Assembly (NCBI RefSeq): GCF_963556105.2
Contig: NZ_OY829945.1
Coordinates: forward strand, 973,001-1,037,000
DNA length: 64,000 bases
Direction: 5' to 3'
DNA from: an uncultured Tolumonas sp.
Lineage (GTDB): Bacteria > Pseudomonadota > Gammaproteobacteria > Enterobacterales > Aeromonadaceae
Under the pieces are notes generated by a model. It was not told the DNA's origin, did not search any database, and saw only the letters and a program-made list of their open reading frames with translations. Position numbers and translations under genes: made by a program. Positions 58,224-64,000 of the stretch are shown piece after piece. Numbering within the stretch: position 1 is the first letter of the stretch; every line of letters begins with the position of its first letter.

Positions 58224-58265
58224 CTGGCACAAGCTAACGCATTATCTTTGCGCAAACTGTGCCAG
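58224..58265 (-). promoter_or_regulatory. Inverted repeat containing a sigma-54-like promoter sequence upstream of cowN
   Basis: CTGGCACA (58224-58231) and TGTGCCAG (58258-58265) form a perfect 8-bp inverted repeat. Read on the minus strand, TGGCACAGTTTGCGCA (58264-58249) has the GG-N10-GC core of sigma-54 promoters and a full TGGCAC -24 box; the -12 box is weaker. It points toward cowN. It could instead be the end of the dps transcript. Confidence 0.4.
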
Positions 58266-58291
58266 TTTCGGATGATGTGCTCGCGTTTAAC

Positions 58292-58768
58292 TTATTCCAG
58301 TAAACTACGCAGCATCCATGCAGTTTTTTCGTGTAACTGAATGCGTTGCGTCAACAGATCTGCAGATGCTTCATCACTGGCTTTTTCAATCAGCGGGAAC
58401 AATGAACGTGCTGTACGCACCACGGCTTCCTGACCAGCAACCAGATTTTTAATCATGTCCTGCGCTTTCGGTACGCTGGTGTCTTCCGGGATCACGGTCA
58501 GTTTAGCGAATTCTTTGTAGGTGCCTGGCGCATACACACCCAGTGCACGGATACGTTCAGCAATTAAATCAACCGCCAGAGACAGTTCGGTATATTGTGT
58601 TTCAAACATCAGGTGCAATGTATTAAACATCGGGCCAGTGACGTTCCAGTGGTAATAATGGGTTTTCAGATACAGCGTGTAGCTATCGGCAAGAAAACGT
58701 GACAGACCTGCTGCAATTTCCAGACGATCATTTTCAGCAATCCCGATATCAATAGGTTGATGTGACAT
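58292..58768 (-). CDS. dps: Dps-family DNA-protection ferritin
   Basis: A 158-residue Dps. The ferroxidase ligands lie in [20 protein letters not shown] followed by ETQYTEL. The family assembles into a 12-mer that binds DNA and oxidises iron with peroxide. It has a short N-terminus without the Lys-rich DNA-binding tail of Escherichia Dps. AAGGAG seven bases before the ATG decides the start. Monocistronic. Confidence 0.95.
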   Translation of the reverse strand: MSHQPIDIGIAENDRLEIAAGLSRFLADSYTLYLKTHYYHWNVTGPMFNTLHLMFETQYTELSLAVDLIAERIRALGVYAPGTYKEFAKLTVIPEDTSVPKAQDMIKNLVAGQEAVVRTARSLFPLIEKASDEASADLLTQRIQLHEKTAWMLRSLLE

Positions 58769-58967
58769 AATTCGCTCCTTGGTAAGTGATGATTTTCCGT
58801 ATTACAAACAGGCATGTTTGCCTTGCTATGTATGTATATTAGGCACAACCGAGAAGCATCGCCAATTGGAAATATGTAATATTGTAATAGGTAATAACTA
58901 TTAATGTGCGGAGTTTAATCGTTGGCAGTGACAGGTTTGCGTTAATCACAGTCACTGCCGAAGGGGC

Positions 58968-59381
58968 TTACAGATCGGTATGTTTATCCTGATGATCGTT
59001 GTCATAAGGTAACTTGAGATGACCGTAGCGGATCACCAAGACGGTGACAGCCAGTAAAAACGCGCTGGCGGAAACCCCAACCAGCTGCCACGCATCCATC
59101 GATTTCATATCCAAAATCAGATAACGCGCCAGCGCAACGATCGCAATATAAAGCGGAATACGGATCGGCATTTTGCCGGATTCCAGATACATCGAAATCA
59201 TGGCTAATACTTCTAAATAGATAAACATCAGCAACAGATCAGCCAAGGCTACTTTTTGTAAACTGATCATCGAAACGACTTCAGTGCCAATGGCAAAAAT
59301 ACTGGCAATCGCAATGATCACTAAGCCAACGTTTTGCGCCCATTCCAGAAATGTTCTGATAAGGAGATTTATTCGGTTCAT
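58968..59381 (-). CDS. psiE: Phosphate-starvation-inducible protein PsiE
   Basis: A 137-residue inner-membrane protein from the ATG at 59381 (AGGT upstream); the frame is open to 59456. Four hydrophobic helices are seen, and LLLMFIYLEVLAMISMYLES with MPIRIPLYIAIVALARYLIL is the family signature. Function unknown; induced by phosphate starvation in Escherichia. Divergent from gntR, with which it shares a 165-bp control region. Confidence 0.93.
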   Translation of the reverse strand: MNRINLLIRTFLEWAQNVGLVIIAIASIFAIGTEVVSMISLQKVALADLLLMFIYLEVLAMISMYLESGKMPIRIPLYIAIVALARYLILDMKSMDAWQLVGVSASAFLLAVTVLVIRYGHLKLPYDNDHQDKHTDL

Positions 59382-59510
59382 AGTTAGACCTGCTTTTTTG
59401 TTACTCAGATCACAATATAACCTTGATTTACGCTTTTTGTTAATGATTTGTAACATTAACGGCCAGTTTGTTTCCTGTAATCTTTATGGCGGTAGTCGCT
59501 TGGGTTTGTT

Positions 59511-59525
59511 ATGTTACTGTAACAT
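59511..59525. promoter_or_regulatory. GntR operator upstream of gntR
   Basis: ATGTTACTGTAACAT is a near-perfect 15-bp palindrome of the GntR operator type, 21 bases before the gntR start. It suggests that GntR represses its own gene. Confidence 0.7.
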
Positions 59526-59545
59526 TGTCTTACTGGATAAAGTTG

Positions 59546-60547
59546 ATGAGTCAAAAACCCCGCCGCCCGACGTTACAGGATGTGGCCGATCTTGTCGGTA
59601 TCACCAAAATGACGGTGAGCCGCTATTTAAAAGATCCTGCGCTAGTTTCTGCTGCTGTACAGGAGAAAATAGCGGTCGCACTAGATACGCTGGGCTACAT
59701 TCCAAATCGGGCGCCGGATCTGTTATCAAATGCCAAAAGCAAAGCGATCGGCGTGTTGTTGCCATCGTTGACCAACCAGGTATTTGCGGAAGTGATCCGT
59801 GGCATCGAGTCGGTGACAGAGCCGGCGGGCTATCAGACTATGCTGGCGCACTACGGTTATAGCTCAGAGGTAGAGCAGGAGCGTATTGCTTCATTGCTGT
59901 CTTATCATGTCGATGGTTTGATCTTATCGGAAAGTTATCACACCGAACGCACGTTACGGATGATCCAAACTGCGGGTATTCCGGTCATTGAGGTGATGGA
60001 TTCTCGTTCGCCCGTTGTGGAACAAGCCGTTGGTTTTGATAATGCGGCAGCCAGTTATGCGATGACCGAATTAATGCTGCAAAAAGGCTATCGGCGAATT
60101 GTTTATCTTGGCGCGCGGATGGACGTGCGAACCCGGCTGAAAATGGAAGGTTATGCTGCTGCGATGCAAGCGCACGGGCTGGAACCACTAACGATGACCA
60201 CCGATGCCGCATCGTCATTTTCACTGGGAGCTAAATTGCTATCGGAAGCCCGTATGCGTTACCCAGATATGGATGGCGTGATCTGTACCAACGATGACTT
60301 AGCTGTCGGGGCCATTTTTGAGTGCCAGCGACAAAATATTGCAGTGCCCGGAGAGATTGGCGTGGCGGGGTTCCACGGTCATGACATTGGTCAGGCAATG
60401 GTGCCGAAACTGGCCAGCGTGATCACGCCACGCGAAGCGATTGGCCGCGTAGCTGCAGAACAATTGCTGGCGCGGATCAATGGGGTGGCATTAACTGAGC
60501 CGGTGATTGATTTAGGTTTTGAGTTGTCGGCGGGGCAGAGTATTTAG
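59546..60547 (+). CDS. gntR: LacI-family gluconate regulator GntR
   Basis: A 333-residue repressor from the ATG at 59546 (MSQKPRRPTLQDVADLVG). The HTH (TLQDVADLVGITKMTVSRYL) and hinge are N-terminal, and a periplasmic-binding-type ligand domain follows. In gammaproteobacteria GntR represses the gluconate uptake and Entner-Doudoroff genes and is released by gluconate. Matching palindromes lie upstream of this gene and in the gntK-gntT intergenic region. Confidence 0.93.
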   Translation: MSQKPRRPTLQDVADLVGITKMTVSRYLKDPALVSAAVQEKIAVALDTLGYIPNRAPDLLSNAKSKAIGVLLPSLTNQVFAEVIRGIESVTEPAGYQTMLAHYGYSSEVEQERIASLLSYHVDGLILSESYHTERTLRMIQTAGIPVIEVMDSRSPVVEQAVGFDNAAASYAMTELMLQKGYRRIVYLGARMDVRTRLKMEGYAAAMQAHGLEPLTMTTDAASSFSLGAKLLSEARMRYPDMDGVICTNDDLAVGAIFECQRQNIAVPGEIGVAGFHGHDIGQAMVPKLASVITPREAIGRVAAEQLLARINGVALTEPVIDLGFELSAGQSI

Positions 60548-60624
60548 TTTTTGGTTTTTTTGACGCCAGCAGTAGGTAATAAAACACGGACGTGTTATTC
60601 GATGTTACAACTCAATAGTAAAGA

Positions 60625-60727
60625 AGATAGCCGGAAGTAAATAAGCAGACCGTCGGCGGCAAGGATGCCGCCGTCGAGCGTCCATGGATGGATTTACAGC
60701 GAGTCTGTGTTTTACTTTCGGCTATCT
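60625..60727. repeat. Long inverted-repeat element between gntR and eda
   Basis: AGATAGCCGGAAGTAAA (60625-60641) pairs with TTTACTTTCGGCTATCT (60711-60727), 16 of 17 bases. Inside is a second hairpin CGGCGGC-AAGGAT-GCCGCCG (60654-60673) and a weaker GCAGAC/GTCTGT match. The 103-bp nested structure lies between convergent genes, so it may be a bidirectional terminator, but its size and architecture resemble dispersed intergenic repeats of gammaproteobacteria. Confidence 0.65.
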
Positions 60728-60733
60728 GACTAG

Positions 60734-61381
60734 TTACCCTTTCAGGCCGTTGATCAGCGCAACCGCTTCTGCTGACAGCGCAGTAATGCTTTCCCAATCG
60801 CCGGCTTTGACTTTATCCGCCGGGATCATCCAGGAACCACCCACGGTTGCAACGCATTTCAGTGCCAGATAAGCGGCGACGTTTTTCGGGCCGATACCGC
60901 CGGTTGGGCAGAATTTTATCTGTGCTAATGGTGCTGAAATGGCCTGCAACGCTGGTGCACCACCATTAGCTTCCGCCGGGAAGAATTTCAGATGGGTGTA
61001 ACCCAGATCCAGCGCCGTCATCACTTCTGATGGAGTGCTGACACCGGGGATCAACGGCACGGCATTGGCAGCAGCATGGGTCAGCAGTTTGTCGGTAAAG
61101 CCCGGAGAGATAATAAACTGTGCACCGGCTGCTACGGCATCATCATATTGTTGTGGATTCAGGATCGTACCGGCACCGACTAAAGCCTCGGGCATCGCTT
61201 CACGAATGGCGCGAATGGCATCTAACGCAACGGGGGTACGCAAAGTAATTTCAAAAACAGTAATACCGCCTGCAGCCAAAGCCTTGGCCATCGGTACGGC
61301 ATGCGCCAGATCGTCGATTACCATCACGGGTACAACCGGTGATGCGGCAAATACGGTAGCAGGAGAAAGTGTCCAATTCAT
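60734..61381 (-). CDS. eda: KDPG aldolase Eda
   Basis: A 215-residue aldolase from the ATG at 61381 (AAGGAT upstream, MNWTLSP...); an ATG at 61399 overlaps the edd stop and would add six residues. It splits 2-keto-3-deoxy-6-phosphogluconate to pyruvate and glyceraldehyde 3-phosphate. The Schiff-base Lys lies in YTHLKFFPAEANGG, and EITLRTPVALDAIR and KFCPTGGIGPKNVA are conserved. Last gene of gntK-edd-eda. Confidence 0.96.
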   Translation of the reverse strand: MNWTLSPATVFAASPVVPVMVIDDLAHAVPMAKALAAGGITVFEITLRTPVALDAIRAIREAMPEALVGAGTILNPQQYDDAVAAGAQFIISPGFTDKLLTHAAANAVPLIPGVSTPSEVMTALDLGYTHLKFFPAEANGGAPALQAISAPLAQIKFCPTGGIGPKNVAAYLALKCVATVGGSWMIPADKVKAGDWESITALSAEAVALINGLKG

Positions 61382-61398
61382 GTTGCTGTTATCCTTCA

Positions 61399-63207
61399 TT
61401 AAAAATCGTTATCGGAAAATAAGATCGAAGCACCTTGTTCCGCGCTGGAAACAACGCGACGGAATGCGCCAAACAATTCGCGGCCTAAACCATGGTGTTG
61501 CGCAAACAGATTCGATTTGGCTAATGGGCGCTGACGAATATCGTCGAGCACATGTAAGGTGCCATGCGTGGCATCGAGACGAATGCGATCGCCGTTTTGC
61601 AGTTGTGCCAGTGGGCCACCTTTGGCAGCTTCTGGTGTCACGTGGATGGCTGCCGGGATCTTGCCGGACGCTCCGGATAAACGACCATCGGTCACCAACG
61701 CAACTTTATGACCGGCTTTTTGCAAATTGCCGAGGATCGGCATCAGTTTATGCAACTCAGGCATGCCATTGGCGGCGGGGCCGTTGAAACGCACGACAAT
61801 GATGGCATCTCGATTCAATTCACCGGCTTTATAAGCAGCCTCCACATCATGCTGGGAATCGAACACTGCCGCTTCCGCATCGATATAGTGGTATTGCTCG
61901 GCCACCGCACTGACTTTCATGACACAACGGCCTAAGTTGCCTGACAGCACTTTTAAGCCACCGGTTTGATTAAAGACCGCATCGTCATCCGAGAGCACGG
62001 CTTTATCCTGGCTGGTGGTGGCGGGTTGCCATGTCAGTTGTTTGTCATTAAGCAGCGGATGTTGCAGATAATCTTCCATGTTGCCCGTCAGTGGTGTGGT
62101 ATCCATGTGCAGTAAGCCACGTTTCGCCAAACCACGTAACAGCAATGGAACACCGCCCGCCTGATGGAAAGCATTGATATCAGCCGGGCCATTTGGATAA
62201 ACCTTGGCCAGTAATGGCACCACATCTGACAGATCTCGGAAATCATCCCACGTCAAAATCAGACCCGCCGCACGTGCAATCGCCACCATGTGCATGGTGT
62301 GATTGGTACTGCCACCTGATGCCAGCAGTGCAACCAGACCGTTCACTAATGATTTTTCATCGACCAGTTTATACAGCGGACGATATTGGGTGGAACCGGA
62401 CACCAGTGTTGGCATTAAAGCCGTTACTTCATTCGTTAATGCCTGACGCAACTCGCTGTTTGGTGCAATAAACGCCGAGCCAGGCAGCATCAAGCCCATG
62501 GCTTCAAACACCAGTTGATTGGTATTAGCCGTGCCATAGAAGGTACAGGTTCCGGCGCTGTGATAAGCCTGATTTTCCATCTGTTGCAAGGCCTCACGGC
62601 CAAGTTCACCCGCCGCATATTGCTGACGAATGCGCGTTTTTTCATCATTACTGATGCCGGTGCTCATCGGGCCGGCAGGCACAAAAGCAGTGGGCAGATG
62701 ACCAAACGAGAGGGCGCCGATCAGCTGGCCGGGGGCGATTTTGTCGCAGATCCCCAGCAGTAAAGTAGCATCAAATGCATTGTGACTGAGCGAAACGGCA
62801 GTGGCTTGCGCGATCACGTCACGTGAGAACAGTGACAGATCCATGCCCGCCTGACCTTGTGTGACACCATCACACATGGCTGGTACGCCACCGGCGACCT
62901 GCGCGCTGTGACCTGTGGCAGACAGCACTGCTTTGATCTGCTCCGGATAATGTTCATACGGCTGATGCGCACTGAGCAGGTCGTTATAGGCGGTGACGAT
63001 GGCGACGTTAACGCGCGTCATATCCAGCAATGTATTTTTTTGCGCATGCGAACATGCGGCAATGACATGAGCTAAATTTCCGCAAGCCAGTGTGCCGCGA
63101 GGGCGACCGGCTGCAGCCTGCGCTTGCATGCGTGTTATGTAGTCAGCCCGGAGGTCAGCGCTACGTTCACGAATACGCTCTGTTACCTGTTGGATCACTG
63201 GGTGCAT
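61399..63207 (-). CDS. edd: 6-phosphogluconate dehydratase Edd
   Basis: A 602-residue IlvD/Edd dehydratase from the ATG at 63207 (GGAGAA upstream). Cluster residues are seen in [30 protein letters not shown] and [13 protein letters not shown]. It converts 6-phosphogluconate to KDPG in the Entner-Doudoroff pathway. It begins two bases after gntK ends and its stop overlaps the eda start region, so the three are one operon. Confidence 0.97.
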   Translation of the reverse strand: MHPVIQQVTERIRERSADLRADYITRMQAQAAAGRPRGTLACGNLAHVIAACSHAQKNTLLDMTRVNVAIVTAYNDLLSAHQPYEHYPEQIKAVLSATGHSAQVAGGVPAMCDGVTQGQAGMDLSLFSRDVIAQATAVSLSHNAFDATLLLGICDKIAPGQLIGALSFGHLPTAFVPAGPMSTGISNDEKTRIRQQYAAGELGREALQQMENQAYHSAGTCTFYGTANTNQLVFEAMGLMLPGSAFIAPNSELRQALTNEVTALMPTLVSGSTQYRPLYKLVDEKSLVNGLVALLASGGSTNHTMHMVAIARAAGLILTWDDFRDLSDVVPLLAKVYPNGPADINAFHQAGGVPLLLRGLAKRGLLHMDTTPLTGNMEDYLQHPLLNDKQLTWQPATTSQDKAVLSDDDAVFNQTGGLKVLSGNLGRCVMKVSAVAEQYHYIDAEAAVFDSQHDVEAAYKAGELNRDAIIVVRFNGPAANGMPELHKLMPILGNLQKAGHKVALVTDGRLSGASGKIPAAIHVTPEAAKGGPLAQLQNGDRIRLDATHGTLHVLDDIRQRPLAKSNLFAQHHGLGRELFGAFRRVVSSAEQGASILFSDNDF

Positions 63208-63208
63208 G

Positions 63209-63718
63209 TTATTCTCCCTGTAACGCGGCCACACAACGGTTGACCACAGTGGTTAAATCACCATCAATATTGACATGATAAACATCGGATTCTTCGGCGT
63301 TCGGTTCTTCTAATGCGTCAAACTGGCTTTTTAGCAAACCAGAGGGCATAAAATGACCGGCCCGCGCCATCATTCTGGCTTCGATTAATTCGTAGCTACC
63401 ATGCAGGTAAATAAAACGCATGGTTGGGTTGCCTTCGCGTAGGCGGTCTCGATACCGACGTTTCAATGCAGAACAGACAATGATACCGGTCTCGTTTTTA
63501 TGGCACAGGCTATAAGCTGCATCACTGAGACGCTCCAGCCATGGCGCACGATCATCGTCATTGAGCGGGTTACCACCGGCCATTTTCTGAATATTGGCGC
63601 GCGGATGCAGATCGTCGCCATCGATAAACTTTGCATTTATTGCGCGACTCAAAGCTGCGCCAACGGATGATTTACCACATCCGGATACTCCCATCAGAAT
63701 AATGCTCTGTCCTGCCAT
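63209..63718 (-). CDS. gntK: Gluconokinase GntK
   Basis: A 169-residue kinase with the P-loop LMGVSGCGKSSVGAALSRA at the N-terminus and DGDDLHPRANIQKMAGGNPL next. It phosphorylates gluconate to 6-phosphogluconate for Edd. It is first in gntK-edd-eda and divergent from the gluconate permease, with the operators between them. Confidence 0.96.
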   Translation of the reverse strand: MAGQSIILMGVSGCGKSSVGAALSRAINAKFIDGDDLHPRANIQKMAGGNPLNDDDRAPWLERLSDAAYSLCHKNETGIIVCSALKRRYRDRLREGNPTMRFIYLHGSYELIEARMMARAGHFMPSGLLKSQFDALEEPNAEESDVYHVNIDGDLTTVVNRCVAALQGE

Positions 63719-63776
63719 AATTTGACCTCAGTCCCAAATTTGATAATTGCCAGTGGTTGATGGTTTTTACTTTATC

Positions 63777-63806
63777 ATGTTACCGGTATCATGTTACCGG
63801 TAACAA
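63777..63806. promoter_or_regulatory. Tandem GntR operators in the gntK-gntT control region
   Basis: ATGTTACCGGTATCAT (63777-63792) and ATGTTACCGGTAACAA (63791-63806) match the GntR consensus ATGTTACCGGTAACAT with one base difference each or so, and overlap by two bases. They lie between the divergent gntK and gntT genes, 60-90 bases from the gntK start. Confidence 0.9.
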
Positions 63807-63813
63807 GTTGATT

Positions 63814-63829
63814 TGTGAAGCGCGCCACA
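63814..63829. promoter_or_regulatory. CRP-cAMP site upstream of gntT
   Basis: TGTGA-AGCGCG-CCACA fits the CRP site TGTGA-N6-TCACA except for one base. Its place beside the GntR operators fits catabolite control of gluconate use. Confidence 0.65.
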
Positions 63830-63865
63830 AATTGAAACCGAACCATCACCCTAAGAGAGACAACT

Positions 63866-63973
63866 ATGTTTGCAGCCACCTTCATTATGCCAATATCACC
63901 ACCGCTGTGCATCCTGAGCTCTAATTCAGTGTGTTCAATCAGCGCGTTTACAGGAGTTTCATCATGCCATTAA
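63866..63973 (+). other. 35-codon upstream ORF overlapping the gntT start
   Basis: An ORF with start ATG at 63866 encodes a short peptide (MFAATFIMPISPPLC...) and stops at TAA 63971-63973, inside the first codons of gntT. Its ribosome-binding site is weak. It could be chance or could affect gntT translation. Confidence 0.25.
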
Positions 63974-64000
63974 TCATTGTTGCTGTTGGGGTAGCGCTGC
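63964..64000 (+). CDS. gntT: Gluconate permease GntT, N-terminus only
   Basis: Only the first 12 codons are in the window (MPLIIVAVGVAL), preceded by AGGAG at a good distance. This start matches the GntT/GntP permease family, and the place, divergent from gntK behind GntR and CRP sites, fits. The rest of the gene is beyond the right edge. Confidence 0.75.
   Translation, partial: MPLIIVAVGVAL

Overview
The window looks like a chromosomal segment of a gammaproteobacterium, most like the Aeromonadales (Tolumonas-type). This is inferred from gene content and order: hinT-lpoB-thiK, gntK-edd-eda with a GntR regulator, leuL-leuABCD, cvpA-purF, thiBPQ behind a TPP riboswitch, and a cowN gene. No sequence search could be run, so the taxonomic call is tentative.

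Bases 1 to about 16,600 are an accessory region. It opens with a YagK/YfjJ (Inovirus Gp2-like) mobile-element protein that runs off the left edge. Next come a WYL-domain (BrxR/CapW-like) regulator and a complete type I-C CRISPR-Cas operon (cas3-cas5c-cas8c-cas7c-cas4-cas1-cas2). The cas8c gene carries an in-frame internal start for Cas11c. The array has 38 repeats of 33 nt and 37 spacers; its third repeat from the leader is badly degraded. Directly past the trailer end lies what looks like a fossil type I-F array: one nearly perfect 28-nt repeat and a decayed second copy one period (59 nt) later. Then follow a small Cys-rich protein gene whose 5' leader can fold into a three-way junction that hides its Shine-Dalgarno sequence, an AbiEi/AbiEii type IV toxin-antitoxin pair with two operator-like direct repeats upstream, and a 5'-truncated tyrosine integrase. 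About 520 bp of non-coding debris closes the region; it includes a lone 28-nt repeat of type I-E character. The region reads as a defence island on a decayed integrative element.

Bases 16,628 to 37,617 are mostly core genes: a PIN-PhoH ATPase, thiBPQ thiamine uptake, a PilZ protein, a transglutaminase-like protein, an SbmA/BacA-type ABC exporter, the attenuated leucine operon, selO, a nucleotidyltransferase-GNAT fusion, a YehS-type protein, a PhnA/YjdM protein, a PAS-GAF-GGDEF protein, a 2-hydroxyacid dehydrogenase, a VF530/DUF2132 protein and an S4 RNA-binding protein.

At 37,868 there is an integron-type integrase with a LexA-like site at its promoter but no visible cassettes. It is followed by an unknown 133-residue protein and tRNA-Pro(GGG). 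The rest is housekeeping: dihydroorotase, a tandem PTPS-fold protein, hinT-lpoB-thiK, a hibernation factor, a four-domain GAF-PAS-GGDEF-EAL protein, soluble lytic transglycosylase, a YeeZ-like protein, a nuclease-fold lipoprotein, ygiQ, an EAL-CBS-GGDEF protein, cvpA-purF, cowN, dps and psiE. The Entner-Doudoroff gluconate cluster closes the window (gntR, eda, edd, gntK and the start of gntT), with GntR and CRP sites between gntK and gntT.

Four proteins (PilZ, PAS-GAF-GGDEF, GAF-PAS-GGDEF-EAL, EAL-CBS-GGDEF) point to an active cyclic-di-GMP network.
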